From contig NZ_JAUSUM010000003.1 in NCBI RefSeq assembly GCF_030813635.1, positions 124,001-188,000 of the forward strand: a DNA stretch of 64,000 bases, written 5' to 3'. Of the stretch, positions 7,888 to 17,116 are shown piece after piece. Numbering within the stretch: the first letter of the stretch is position 1; each line of letters starts with the position of its first letter. Both the position numbers and the translations under genes were made by a program. Under the pieces are notes generated by a model. The model made no database searches. It worked only from the letters and a program-made list of their open reading frames with translations, and was not told where the DNA came from. The stretch is from Salibacterium salarium. GTDB lineage: Bacteria > Bacillota > Bacilli > Bacillales > Marinococcaceae.

Positions 7888-9714
7888 ATGCCGGTGAAAC
7901 CTTCAAGAACAGCATCACTGCCTAAGGAGAAGGATTGGGTATATGAATTAAAATATGACGGCTATCGTGCTTCTCTTCATTGGGACGGATGTAACGCATG
8001 TGTCACCAGTAAAAATGGACACAATCTTAACAAGCAATTCCCCGAAATTTTAGAGAGCGTCTATTCTCATTTTTCATCGGAGGATTCCTTTCAATTGGAT
8101 GGGGAACTCGTTATACTTGAAAACGCAGGCAAAGCCGATTTTTATTCTTTGCAAAGCAGGCATCACCTTCGTTCCGCACGTAAAATCGCAAGCTTTGCTT
8201 CTACCCGCCCGGCTGCTTTTCTAGCGTTTGACTGTCTCTCATTCCATAACCAATCCTTAACAGATAAGACATACGAAGAGCGAAAAAAAGTACTAAAAGA
8301 TCTAATTAAATGCCGTAATCTGCCATTATCACCAGAACCTCAAGCTGCTGAACGCATTCAATTTCTCCCTTATAAAGAAAATCTCGATATTCTCTTGAGA
8401 GAAAACCAATTGTTTCGAAGTGAAGGGATTGTTGCTAAACACTTCCATTCTCTTTATAAAAAAGAAAGAACGCAAGATTGGTTAAAATACAAGACACCAT
8501 TTACAGCAAAATGTTTTATTACAACATATGACCCTGCCAATGATTACTTTGAACTTGGTGTTTTTGAAAAAAACGAAGTGATAACGATAGGAAAATGCGC
8601 CCATGGTTTGTCCGATCAAGAGAAAACGGCTCTCATCAAAACAATGAAAAATAATGGAAAATGGGATGTTTCTACGAAGGTTTATCGTTTAGAACCTTCC
8701 ATTGTTGTAGAAGTTTCCTACACAAGCCGAAAGGATTACGAATGGAGAGAGCCCAGATTCCATACCTTTCTTTTGCAGCATACGCCAAATCTTTGCACTA
8801 TCGAAAAGCTTCATATAGCTGACCTTAGACTCCCTAAAGGCGTTGAGATTACGAATCCAGAAAAACTTCTATGGCCCAATCAAATGGTGCACAAATATAA
8901 TTACCTTCAATACGTTAGGTTTATAGCTCCGTTTATCCTTCCGTTATTAAAAGACCGGGCTCTAACCGTTATACGTTATCCCCATGGCATTACAGAAGAA
9001 GGTTTTTTTCAGAAAGACTGTCCCAACTATGCACCAGACTATGTCGATACCAAAGCATTTGACGACAATGATTTTATCGTATGTAATAAACTAGAGACAC
9101 TTTTGTGGCTTGGAAATCAACTTGCTTTGGAATGGCACATCCCTTTTCAACGCCATCATACTGAACACGTTGATGAAATCGTGTTTGACCTAGATCCTCC
9201 AGACACCAGCCATTTCCCCATGGCAATAGAAGGAGCACTGCATATAAAAGAGTTGTTAACAGAATTTAAGTTAGAAGCGTTTGTGAAATTTTCGGGTAAT
9301 AAGGGAATTCAAATATATGTGCCTCTTCCGGAAAACACCTACTCGTGGGAAGACACCGAATTAATTACAAAAGCAGTCGGGCGTATAATGACAGATAGAT
9401 ATTCTGATCTATTCACTCTAGAAAGACGTCGAAATAAACGGAACAATAAACTTTATCTTGATATTCCTCAACATGCAGAGGGAAAAACAATTATTGCTCC
9501 TTATTCCTTACGGGGGAAAAAGGATGCTCTAGTAGCATGCCCGCTTTTTTGGGAAGAGTTATCTTCTTCTTCGGTAAAGCGAACCCTTTTTACAATGGAA
9601 CATGTTATAGAAAGAGTGATTCAGTATGGGTGTCCCTTCCAAGCTATGAATGGCAGTCGTAACAAAGACGCTGTCGATCAGCTGCTCGATACGTTGAAAA
9701 AATCACCTATATAA
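7888..9714 (+). CDS. ligD: ATP-dependent DNA ligase LigD (ligase-polymerase fusion)
   Basis: 608 residues in the Bacillus order: ligase domain first, polymerase/primase domain last, no nuclease (PE) domain. The adenylation motif is ELKYDGYR with nucleophile K22. DGELVIL and EGIVAKH are further ligase motifs. The archaeo-eukaryotic-primase-like domain starts near residue 330 (NPEKLLWP) and has the metal-binding DLDP and the SGNKG nucleotide-binding motif. It seals and fills in Ku-bound ends. Start at the ATG after AAGGAGAGA has short spacing; a GTG two codons later is possible. The glycosylase gene follows after 18 bp, so both are one transcript. Confidence 0.94.
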   Translation: MPVKPSRTASLPKEKDWVYELKYDGYRASLHWDGCNACVTSKNGHNLNKQFPEILESVYSHFSSEDSFQLDGELVILENAGKADFYSLQSRHHLRSARKIASFASTRPAAFLAFDCLSFHNQSLTDKTYEERKKVLKDLIKCRNLPLSPEPQAAERIQFLPYKENLDILLRENQLFRSEGIVAKHFHSLYKKERTQDWLKYKTPFTAKCFITTYDPANDYFELGVFEKNEVITIGKCAHGLSDQEKTALIKTMKNNGKWDVSTKVYRLEPSIVVEVSYTSRKDYEWREPRFHTFLLQHTPNLCTIEKLHIADLRLPKGVEITNPEKLLWPNQMVHKYNYLQYVRFIAPFILPLLKDRALTVIRYPHGITEEGFFQKDCPNYAPDYVDTKAFDDNDFIVCNKLETLLWLGNQLALEWHIPFQRHHTEHVDEIVFDLDPPDTSHFPMAIEGALHIKELLTEFKLEAFVKFSGNKGIQIYVPLPENTYSWEDTELITKAVGRIMTDRYSDLFTLERRRNKRNNKLYLDIPQHAEGKTIIAPYSLRGKKDALVACPLFWEELSSSSVKRTLFTMEHVIERVIQYGCPFQAMNGSRNKDAVDQLLDTLKKSPI

Positions 9715-9732
9715 AGGAAAAGGAGGGAATCA

Positions 9733-10359
9733 ATGCTATCTGAAGATTTAATAACTCAGTGTAAACTCCGGCTGGAGCCTTTCGCCTGCGAAGGATTTGT
9801 TTATGGGACTGGTCCTACACGGCCACTATTAATGTTTGTCGGAGAAGCTCCCGGGGAAACCGAAATCAACAATGGAATACCTTTCAGTGGCAGGGCCGGG
9901 AAATATTTTGATCATTATCTTGAGCATCTCGGTATAACACGGAACGACATTTATATTACAAGTTCCGTTCGCAGTCGCCCCTATAAATGGGGGAAACCGC
10001 ATAATAAACCTGCTCGAAAATACAACCGCACTCCTAATAAAAAAGAAATCGCAGCCCATGCCCCCATACTGGATGCTGAAATTGAGACGACAAAACCGCC
10101 CATTATTGTTCCAATGGGACGCATTGCTTACTGGAGATTACTCGGATTTTCTCCAAAAATGGAAGAAGTGACTGGAACATTTATTCATTCACCCATCCGC
10201 CGGCTTGATGATTGGGAGAAAAATACATATGACTTCACCCCGGAAACTTATACGATTTTTCCGCTATATCATCCGGCAGCTGTTCTTTATAAACGAAGTC
10301 TAGAAACTATTATATACACCCATCTTAACGAATTAAAATCAGCATTAAAAAACATATAA
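9733..10359 (+). CDS. Uracil-DNA glycosylase superfamily protein
   Basis: 208 residues. The key motif GEAPGETEINNGIPFSGRAG (about residues 37-56) is that of family 4/5-type uracil-DNA glycosylases, which remove deaminated bases. The second active-site segment HPAAVLYK lies near the C-terminus. The four cysteines that bind an Fe-S cluster in classical family 4 enzymes are not all apparent (C11 and C19 only in the N-terminal part), so this is a cluster-poor relative of the type common in Bacillus. It sits 18 bp behind ligD, with its own GGAGG site, and ends in a strong terminator. Co-transcription with the end-joining ligase suggests linked repair of damaged or deaminated ends; that is inference. 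Confidence 0.8.
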   Translation: MLSEDLITQCKLRLEPFACEGFVYGTGPTRPLLMFVGEAPGETEINNGIPFSGRAGKYFDHYLEHLGITRNDIYITSSVRSRPYKWGKPHNKPARKYNRTPNKKEIAAHAPILDAEIETTKPPIIVPMGRIAYWRLLGFSPKMEEVTGTFIHSPIRRLDDWEKNTYDFTPETYTIFPLYHPAAVLYKRSLETIIYTHLNELKSALKNI

Positions 10360-10390
10360 GACCGGAGTTTTTTACGCTCCGGTCTTTTTT
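10359..10390 (+). terminator. Terminator of the ligD-glycosylase operon
   Basis: AAGACCGGAG pairs with CTCCGGTCTT and is followed by six T. It overlaps the glycosylase stop codon and separates it from the convergent flotillin gene. Confidence 0.92.
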
Positions 10391-10395
10391 ACAGG

Positions 10396-11949
10396 TTATT
10401 CGTTTTCCTTTTCAACGGCTGTTGTTTGGGTTGTGTCCTCGGTGCTTTCTTTGTCCGTTTCATAATGCTCGCTATCATCAGATGCAGCGGCACTTTCATT
10501 TGCCGCCTGCACCGAGGTAGTCATCTGCCCGGCCAGCCCCTTACCGGCAAAACTCTCTAACAATTCTTTCATATCAATCCCTGTCGATTCTTTAAGAGTA
10601 TCCTGCATGACAGCCATGTTGTTCGTAACACTTCCCGCTAAGTTTGATACGCCTTTACCACTTCCTGTGTCAATAACTTTTACACTGTCTATATTATTAA
10701 GTGGTTCTGAAACGGCTTTTGCAAAATCTGGCATCATTTTGATCATCATTTCTAAAATAGCGGCTTCACCGTATTTCGACATCGCTTCTGCCATTTGTTC
10801 TTTCGCTTCTGCTTCTGCCACACCTTTTTCACGGATAATCCGGGCTTCCGCTTCCCCTTGTTTACGTTCAGATTCCGCACGTGCCTCAGCTTCAGCAATC
10901 GTACGATACTTTTCTGCATCTGCCTGCTGACCGGATGCATAGCGTTCTGCTTCCGCTTTTTTCTTCACTTCCCCTTCATATTGTCTTTCTTTACGCTCGA
11001 TTTCAATTTCTTCTAATTCGGACTGCTTCGATAATTCAACCGCTCGTACATCCATTTCCTGCTCTTTCAATTGGCGGTCTGTAATACTCTTCTCTAAAGC
11101 ATATGCTTGATCAGCCTGTGCCCTAGCTTTTTCATTTTCTTGCTTAAACGCAGCTTCTTGGATTTCATTATTTTTGCGTGCTTCTGCAATCTCTGTCTTA
11201 TGTTTATATTCCGATTCTTCTGCTTCTTTATCCATTTGAGCTTGGTGAATTCTTGTTTCTCTCTCCGAATTTGTTTCCGCAATGTCAGCGTTTTTCTTCG
11301 CTTCTGCAATACGGGGCCGTCCCAATGCTTCAAGATATCCATTATCATCTCGTATATCTTTTAGGGCAAAGGATGTTATTTCAAATCCCATTTTTGCTAA
11401 ATCTTTTTCTGCCACATCCTGTAGCTGGCGGTTAAACCGTTCTCTATCTTGATATATTTCTTCAACGGTTAATGAAGATAATGCTGAACGAAGATGTCCT
11501 TCTAGAACTTCTACGATTTCTTTATCACGGTCTTCTTTTCCTTTTCCTAAAAATTGTTCAGCAAAATTAGCGATTTGATCAAGAGAACTTCCTATCTTCA
11601 CCATAGCCACCGCATCTGCAACAACTGGAACACCTTGGGATGTGTACACTTCTGGTGTCTGAACCATAAGCTGGGAAGTTGTTAAATCAACAGGTTCTGC
11701 TACCTGCACAAGCGGTTTTATAAACACACCACCACCGCGGACGACTTTTAATTGCCGTCCATTCTCTTCGTCTGTGAAGACATTGTCTCCGTTCCCAAGT
11801 CCTTTCCCTGTAATAATAAGTGCTTCGTTTGACATTGCCGTCTTGTAGCTTCGCTTAAACATAATATAGCCGATAATTGCTAAAATAAGTAAAACGAATA
11901 AAACGACTCCTGTTATAATTAAACTAAAAATGTCCTGAATTGCTCCCAT
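10396..11949 (-). CDS. floT: Flotillin-like membrane scaffold FloT
   Basis: 517 residues, close to Bacillus FloT. One hydrophobic N-terminal segment (about residues 8-30) is followed by an SPFH/band-7 domain (to about 190), a long Ala/Glu-rich coiled coil (about 200-400) and a polar acidic tail. Flotillins organise ordered membrane microdomains and affect signalling, secretion and fluidity. The start is placed at the internal ATG (residues MGAIQDIFS) because AGGAGGTG lies at ideal distance and itself encodes residues of the longer frame that begins at 11985. The usual upstream NfeD-type partner gene is absent here. No terminator of its own beyond the shared hairpin at 10359-10390. Confidence 0.93.
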   Translation of the reverse strand: MGAIQDIFSLIITGVVLFVLLILAIIGYIMFKRSYKTAMSNEALIITGKGLGNGDNVFTDEENGRQLKVVRGGGVFIKPLVQVAEPVDLTTSQLMVQTPEVYTSQGVPVVADAVAMVKIGSSLDQIANFAEQFLGKGKEDRDKEIVEVLEGHLRSALSSLTVEEIYQDRERFNRQLQDVAEKDLAKMGFEITSFALKDIRDDNGYLEALGRPRIAEAKKNADIAETNSERETRIHQAQMDKEAEESEYKHKTEIAEARKNNEIQEAAFKQENEKARAQADQAYALEKSITDRQLKEQEMDVRAVELSKQSELEEIEIERKERQYEGEVKKKAEAERYASGQQADAEKYRTIAEAEARAESERKQGEAEARIIREKGVAEAEAKEQMAEAMSKYGEAAILEMMIKMMPDFAKAVSEPLNNIDSVKVIDTGSGKGVSNLAGSVTNNMAVMQDTLKESTGIDMKELLESFAGKGLAGQMTTSVQAANESAAASDDSEHYETDKESTEDTTQTTAVEKENE

Positions 11950-12157
11950 TTTATGAGGCACCTCCTGCTTTATTTGATTTGTCATCCTACATAACGAGAA
12001 ACCCCCAAATAACGTTTCAGTATTTTACAATTTTTTTATTTCATGACGAAAGAAAAAATATTTACTTAATAAAACTTACAATTCATTGATAAAATACTTA
12101 TAGTGTCTTAATATTAAAGATGATTACATATTACAAAAAACAGAAAAAGGTGAAATA

Positions 12158-13027
12158 ATGAAACTGATAGCAATAGACATGGATGGTACCCTTTTGAATT
12201 CTCAACAAACGATAAGTATACAAAACAAAGAAGCTATCCAAGCAGCAATAAGTCAAGGAATAAAAGTAGTTATCGCAACCGGGAGAGCCCATTTTGACGC
12301 TCAAACCTTTTTAGAAGAAGCGGGGCTGGCGCTTCCCATTATCGGTGCCAATGGAGCCACTTACCACAACCAACAAGGTGAGCTTGAGTTATCTGTTCCC
12401 ATTCCCAATGAAAAGGCTTTCGACATCATCTCCTGGTTACACGATGAAGAGTATTATTATGAGATTTTCACAAACCAAGCCATCTATACTCCTCATCACG
12501 GCAGAAACTTATTATCGATTGAGTTAGACCGTTTACAATCGGCAAACCCTTCTATCAAAAGAGATGAGCTGGAAACAGCTGCTCTCAAACAATTTAATCA
12601 AACAGGCTACGCTTTTCTTTCTTCCTTTGAAGATATAAAGAAAAAAGATGCAGAAATATATAATATTCTCGCGTTCTCCTTTCTTAAAGAAAAACGTGAT
12701 AAAGGTTGGGATCAATTCAAGGACGAAAATAGCTTAACTCTTGTAAGTTCCGGGGATCACAACTTTGAACTTGAACATCACGATGCTTCAAAAGGAAACA
12801 TGCTCACCTATCTCGCCTCTCAATACAACCTGCCATTAGAAGAAACAATGGTAATTGGCGACAGCTTTAATGATTTATCAATGATGGATGCCGCAGGACA
12901 CAGTGTAGCAATGGGAAATGCACGAGATGAAATAAAACAGAAGTGCACTCACGTGACCTTATCTAATCAGGAAGACGGAGTTGCTCACATCATTTCCAAA
13001 ACATTAGAGATAGAGATTAATAAATAA
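12158..13027 (+). CDS. Cof-type HAD-IIB sugar-phosphatase-like hydrolase
   Basis: 289 residues. HAD motif I is DMDGTLLNS (nucleophile D8, acid/base D10). Motif II is in VVIATGRAH, motif III lysine in the HDASKGN segment, and motif IV is GDSFNDLSMMDAAG. The middle region is the C2 cap of the Cof/YkrA group, which determines the substrate. These enzymes dephosphorylate sugar phosphates, flavin precursors or similar small molecules; the substrate is not predictable. The start has AAGGTG 7 bp upstream. Gene reads alone and ends at a bidirectional terminator shared with tlp. Confidence 0.88.
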   Translation: MKLIAIDMDGTLLNSQQTISIQNKEAIQAAISQGIKVVIATGRAHFDAQTFLEEAGLALPIIGANGATYHNQQGELELSVPIPNEKAFDIISWLHDEEYYYEIFTNQAIYTPHHGRNLLSIELDRLQSANPSIKRDELETAALKQFNQTGYAFLSSFEDIKKKDAEIYNILAFSFLKEKRDKGWDQFKDENSLTLVSSGDHNFELEHHDASKGNMLTYLASQYNLPLEETMVIGDSFNDLSMMDAAGHSVAMGNARDEIKQKCTHVTLSNQEDGVAHIISKTLEIEINK

Positions 13028-13031
13028 ATAC

Positions 13032-13074
13032 AAAAAGCGTGGCATTGTAATCTTTCGAACATGCCACGCTTTTA
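13032..13074. terminator. Bidirectional terminator
   Basis: AAAAGCGTGGCAT pairs perfectly with ATGCCACGCTTTT around a 15-base loop, between the HAD hydrolase gene (+) and tlp (-). Confidence 0.9.
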
Positions 13075-13077
13075 CCG

Positions 13078-13308
13078 TTATTGCTTTTGATCATTTACTT
13101 CGTCTTTAATTTCCTGACGCATACCATCAATACTTTCTTCACGACGTTGATTTTTTGCTTCAATCTGCTGTTTTTCTTCTTCACTCAATTCTTCAGAATG
13201 TGCCTTTTCAAAATCTCTCGCCTCATCCATGTTTTGCAAGGTGTGTCCGATTGTGTTCTCAATTCTTTCCGGATTATTCGAACGATCATCTGGTTTGGGC
13301 TTTTCCAT
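13078..13308 (-). CDS. tlp: Small acid-soluble spore protein Tlp
   Basis: 76 residues, highly charged. The N-terminal KPKPDDRSNNPERIENTIGH matches the Tlp pattern (PDDRSDN.E....M..T..N). The middle EEKQQIEAKNQRREESIDGM and the closing E-I-K-D-E stretch are also typical. Tlp is made in the forespore and stored in the spore core. This is direct evidence that the organism belongs to a spore-forming lineage. AAGGAGGGATG precedes the ATG at good distance. Likely a forespore (sigma G) promoter drives it, but I cannot confirm one. Confidence 0.9.
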   Translation of the reverse strand: MEKPKPDDRSNNPERIENTIGHTLQNMDEARDFEKAHSEELSEEEKQQIEAKNQRREESIDGMRQEIKDEVNDQKQ

Positions 13309-13469
13309 TGCCTAACATCCCTCCTTATGAATTCATGTTTAGTATGATCTTCTTACAGGAAACTTATGTGAAATATATGTACAACTTTTGACAAAAAAAG
13401 TACAATGAATACTGAATATTTTTTTAGAATACATATTCTACATCACCTATTAGAAAGGGCGTGACCCAT

Positions 13470-14918
13470 ATGGAAGAGTGGCTTACGATGGATACATGGT
13501 TAGGCGATATCGTATCATCCAGCAATAACATTTTATGGACCTATCTGCTCGTCGGATTATTATTATTCCTCGGTCTGTTTTTCACAGTTAGATTGCGTTT
13601 CGTACAGTTCACGATGTTAAAGGAAATGGTTTCTCTCTTATTTAAGGGAACGGATCGAAAGGTGTTCAAAGACAAAAAAGGAACGACACCATTCCAAGCC
13701 TTTACTATCAGTACTGCAGCCCGTGTTGGAACCGGGAATCTAGCAGGTGTAGCATTAGCTATAACAGCTGGAGGACCTGGTGCTGTGTTTTGGATGTGGA
13801 TTATTGCGTTGGTTGGTGCAGCGACCGGCTTTGTCGAAAGTACACTTGCACAAATGTATAAAGTTAAAGTGAAAAATGGTTATCAAGGCGGACCAGCATA
13901 CTATATGGAAAAAGCATTAGGTATGCGTTGGATGGGGATTTTATTTGCCATCTTAATTATGCTTTGTTTCGGTCTTATTTTCAATGGAGTACAGTCTAAT
14001 ACAATTTCGCAGGCATTCACAGGTGCTTATAACATCGAAGGATACTGGATTGGCGGCGCTATTGCGATTATGATTGGTATTGTCATTTATGGGGGTATTC
14101 GAAGAATCGCTGTTGTAACTGAATTTGTTGTCCCTATTTTCGCAATTATTTATATTTTAGTATCTCTTGTGATCATGTTTATGAACATCGGTGCTTTACC
14201 TGAAGTATTCTCCCTCATTTTCACTAATGCATTTGGCATTCGTGAAATTGCTGGCGGCGGCTTAGGGGCAGCTATAATGAACGGGGTTCAACGTGGATTA
14301 TTTTCTAACGAAGCTGGTATGGGTAGTGCTCCTAACGCAGCGGCTACAGCTCACGTTAGCCACCCCGTCAAACAAGGTCTAGTACAAACACTAGGTGTGT
14401 TCACTGACACTTTGATTATTTGTAGTTCTACTGCCTTCATTATCATTTTAGCTGGAGTTCATACTTCCAGTGAATCTGATGGGATTCAATTGACCCAACT
14501 TGCGTTAGATGCGCACCTTGGCGGATGGGCACAAACTTTTGTTTCCTTGGCCATTTTCTTTTTCGCCTTCAGTTCTTTGTTAGGTAATTACTATTATGGG
14601 GCGAATAATATTAAGTTTATATCCGAAAATCCTGTTTATATACAAATTTTCCGACTTGCATTTTTGGCAATGGTTATGATTGGAGCAGTAAGCGATCTGC
14701 AATTAATTTGGTCTCTGGCCGACCTATTTATGGGCTCAATGGCTCTTGTCAACTTAATTGCTGTTGCAATGTTAACGAAGATTGCCGCAGCCGCCTTAGA
14801 CGATTATCAAAAACAAAAACGACTTGGATATGATCCTGTTTTCTACAAGGACAGTATTCCAGGGTTAAATAACATTGAATCATGGGAGAAAAAACCAAAA
14901 CGTTCTGATGACGAGTAA
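13470..14918 (+). CDS. Alanine/glycine:cation symporter (AGCS family)
   Basis: 482 residues with about 10-11 membrane helices. Family signatures are clear: TAARVGTGNLAGVALAI near residue 75, GGPGAVFWMW, and FSNEAGMGSAPNAAATAHV near residue 290. AGCS proteins (AlsT-like in Bacillus) import alanine or glycine with Na+ or H+; sodium coupling would fit a halophile. The ATG at 13470 is chosen over the GTG at 13461 because AAAGGG lies 10 bp before it and would overlap the GTG. Monocistronic; a structured repeat and a terminator follow. Confidence 0.92.
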   Translation: MEEWLTMDTWLGDIVSSSNNILWTYLLVGLLLFLGLFFTVRLRFVQFTMLKEMVSLLFKGTDRKVFKDKKGTTPFQAFTISTAARVGTGNLAGVALAITAGGPGAVFWMWIIALVGAATGFVESTLAQMYKVKVKNGYQGGPAYYMEKALGMRWMGILFAILIMLCFGLIFNGVQSNTISQAFTGAYNIEGYWIGGAIAIMIGIVIYGGIRRIAVVTEFVVPIFAIIYILVSLVIMFMNIGALPEVFSLIFTNAFGIREIAGGGLGAAIMNGVQRGLFSNEAGMGSAPNAAATAHVSHPVKQGLVQTLGVFTDTLIICSSTAFIIILAGVHTSSESDGIQLTQLALDAHLGGWAQTFVSLAIFFFAFSSLLGNYYYGANNIKFISENPVYIQIFRLAFLAMVMIGAVSDLQLIWSLADLFMGSMALVNLIAVAMLTKIAAAALDDYQKQKRLGYDPVFYKDSIPGLNNIESWEKKPKRSDDE

Positions 14919-14930
14919 TATATAAGAAAA

Positions 14931-15040
14931 GCGCAAGCGCCCTGGATAGTAGAAGTTCGGCTAAGAACGCCACGTCCTGTGACAACGTCGAACTGACCCA
15001 CCTCGTGTGGGCCTCCGAGCGGCTGGGCGCTGAAGCTGGA
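14931..15040 (+). repeat. Structured interspersed repeat, copy A
   Basis: A GC-rich intergenic block with three nested pairings: AGCGCCC (14936-14942) with GGGCGCT (15025-15031), GTTCG (14955-14959) with CGAAC, and CCCAC with GTGGG. The core CACGTCCTGT and its surroundings match a second copy at 47363-47425 at roughly three quarters of positions. It does not look like coding DNA. The type is common in Bacillaceae intergenic regions as I recall, but I know no established name. Confidence 0.7.
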
Positions 15041-15082
15041 TCCCAAAAACGCCAACATTTTATACTTTCGTATCTTTTAAAA

Positions 15083-15133
15083 AAGGCTGACCTAAAAGTT
15101 GTTAACATAACTTTTTGAGGTCGGTCTTTTTTT
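15083..15133 (+). terminator. Terminator-like hairpin after the symporter
   Basis: GACC-AAAAGTT pairs with AACTTTT-GGTC around GTTAACAT, followed by seven T. It may end transcripts of the symporter gene and the repeat. Confidence 0.75.
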
Positions 15134-15285
15134 GAAACTTCATCTATGATTATTAATTTTTAATTCATTCGGTTACAATACCTAGTCTATATCGTCATAC
15201 CGTGATATCCTAGTCTCAGGTAAAATATTGGGGAATCTTGTATTACATTAGAAAAAGTTATAAAAGAGAGGAGGATTTTGTCGTT

Positions 15286-17067
15286 TTGTATAAAAAAATA
15301 TCTTATTCTATTTTAGCTGCGACACTATCACTTACCTTATTGCCCTCCAACTCTCATCATGCAGAAGCCGCTAGTTCTTTTAGTGATGTGAGCGAGAATT
15401 ATTGGGCAGAGAATGAAATTGCGTTTCTAGAAGATGAGGGCGTCGTTGATGGAAGAGAATCAGGAGGATTTGGTCCCGAAGAAGATGTAGCTCGAGCGCA
15501 AGCTGCCAAAATGATGTCCAACGCGTTAACTTCTAATAATAATTTCACTCCTTCGGCCACTTCTTTCTCGGACGTGGACGAAACCTTTTGGGCGTATAAT
15601 TACATTGAACAAGCAGCGGAACTTGGTGCTTTTACAGGAAAAGAAGATGGAAGTTTTGATCCGAATGGGAATATAAGACGTGCTCAAGTCGCCGCAATCA
15701 TTGGACGAGCTTTTTTCGAAGAAGAGGCTGAAGAAAATCAAGGTTCCACGAATTTCGACGACATTTCATCTGACTTTTGGGCGGGGAATTACATAGAAAC
15801 TCTCGTAGACAATGAAATTATCGAAGAAGAGGACGAATTCCGTCCAAATGAAAATGCTACAAGAGCTGAAGTTTCCGCTTATTTAGCCAGGGCGATGGAA
15901 GAAGACGTGGAAAACAACGAAGAAAAGGAAGTAAAAAGTGAGACTCCTTCAAACGAAGAGTTAGCTGAAGAAAACGTGATATATACAGGAGAAGTAAGTG
16001 CGGATACTCCTCTAAATGTAAGAAGCGGACCAGGAATGAGCTACAATGCTATCACTGCTTATAATGATGGGACATCTGTTGATATATATGGAAAATCAGA
16101 CGAATGGCTAAAAATCGAACACGAAGGAAAATGGGCCTACGTTCATCAAAATTATATTAAATCAGCAGATGAGAATGACGCTGTAGAACAAAACGATTCA
16201 GATGAATCTGATTCAACAGAAAATGATGAAGAAGAGCAAATAAATGATTCGAATGAAACAGAATCAGAAGACAATAACTCAGACCTTTCTTCTGATGATA
16301 ATAGTAAAGAAGATATCATAGCTGAAGCAAAAGTGACAGTGTCTGATTTAAATGTGAGAACAGAGGACAATGCTGACAGTAGAAGTATCGACAAACTTGA
16401 TACGGGCGATACCGTTGACGTTTATGAACATGCTAGTGAAGACTGGGCTTTGATTGGTTATGATGACGAAATAGGCTATGTCCATCGTTATTACCTCCAA
16501 GAAAAAGAACCTGGAGAAGATGCATTGAAAGGCAAAACAATTGTCATTGACGCTGGCCACGGAGATCATGACAACGGAGCTTCTGGTAATGGACTTGTTG
16601 AAAAAGAAGTCGTTCTTGATGTAGCACTTGAAGTCGAAGAACGATTGCAAGAAGCAGATGTAGATGTTGTTATGACACGATCCGATGACACATTTTTAGA
16701 ACTAGGAGAACGTGTACAAATAGCAGAAGAAGTTGATGCAGATTCTTTCATCAGCATTCACGCCAACGCATTCGATGAATCAGCGCAAGGCGCAGAAACA
16801 TTTTATAATAATGATCACAAAGCAGCGGCAAGCCAAGCATTAGCGCAAAACATCCAAGATGAACTCGTCGCACAAACCGATATGAGTTATCGACGAGTTA
16901 CAGATGCTGAATTTGTTGTTATTGAAAACACAACGATGCCAAGTACACTTGCAGAACTTGGATTTGTTACCAACAGTGAAGATTCAGCACGGATGAAAGA
17001 GGCAGGATATGAAGGGGATGCCGCAGACGCTATTTTTGATGGCATCGACAATTATTATAACTGGTAA
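15286..17067 (+). CDS. SLH-anchored N-acetylmuramoyl-L-alanine amidase with SH3 domains
   Basis: 593 residues. A signal peptide (to AEAA, about residue 29) is followed by three S-layer-homology repeats starting FSDVSENYWA, FSDVDETFWA and FDDISSDFWA. Two bacterial SH3 domains, each with an LNVR motif, flank an Asp/Glu/Ser/Asn-rich linker. The C-terminal Amidase_3 domain has zinc ligands in IDAGHGDHD, the glutamate of VEKEVVLDV, the histidine of SIHANAF, and the catalytic glutamate of LAELGFVTN. It should cut the stem peptide from peptidoglycan, bound to secondary wall polymer. Start is the TTG at 15286: GGAGG lies 11 bp upstream and the resulting N-terminus MYKKISYSILAATLSL is a good signal. 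A longer frame from 15238 is less likely. Confidence 0.93.
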   Translation: MYKKISYSILAATLSLTLLPSNSHHAEAASSFSDVSENYWAENEIAFLEDEGVVDGRESGGFGPEEDVARAQAAKMMSNALTSNNNFTPSATSFSDVDETFWAYNYIEQAAELGAFTGKEDGSFDPNGNIRRAQVAAIIGRAFFEEEAEENQGSTNFDDISSDFWAGNYIETLVDNEIIEEEDEFRPNENATRAEVSAYLARAMEEDVENNEEKEVKSETPSNEELAEENVIYTGEVSADTPLNVRSGPGMSYNAITAYNDGTSVDIYGKSDEWLKIEHEGKWAYVHQNYIKSADENDAVEQNDSDESDSTENDEEEQINDSNETESEDNNSDLSSDDNSKEDIIAEAKVTVSDLNVRTEDNADSRSIDKLDTGDTVDVYEHASEDWALIGYDDEIGYVHRYYLQEKEPGEDALKGKTIVIDAGHGDHDNGASGNGLVEKEVVLDVALEVEERLQEADVDVVMTRSDDTFLELGERVQIAEEVDADSFISIHANAFDESAQGAETFYNNDHKAAASQALAQNIQDELVAQTDMSYRRVTDAEFVVIENTTMPSTLAELGFVTNSEDSARMKEAGYEGDAADAIFDGIDNYYNW

Positions 17068-17076
17068 CTTTCATAA

Positions 17077-17116
17077 AAGAAGCACGGTCTTAGGAAGAAT
17101 AACCGTGCTTCTTTTT
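17077..17116. terminator. Bidirectional terminator
   Basis: AAAGAAGCACGGT pairs with ACCGTGCTTCTTT around a 13-base loop. It serves the amidase gene (+) and overlaps the 3' end of the convergent ArAE-type gene. Confidence 0.9.

Noticed and set aside
10607-11435. Several plus-strand frames opposite floT
   Set aside because: They mirror the Ala/Glu-rich coiled coil of flotillin and have no start signals.
11950-11985. N-terminal extension of FloT
   Set aside because: Its codons include the AGGAGGTG ribosome site of the better internal ATG.
14749-15108. Minus-strand frames across the structured repeat
   Set aside because: They span the 3' end of the symporter and the repeat; product-like features absent.
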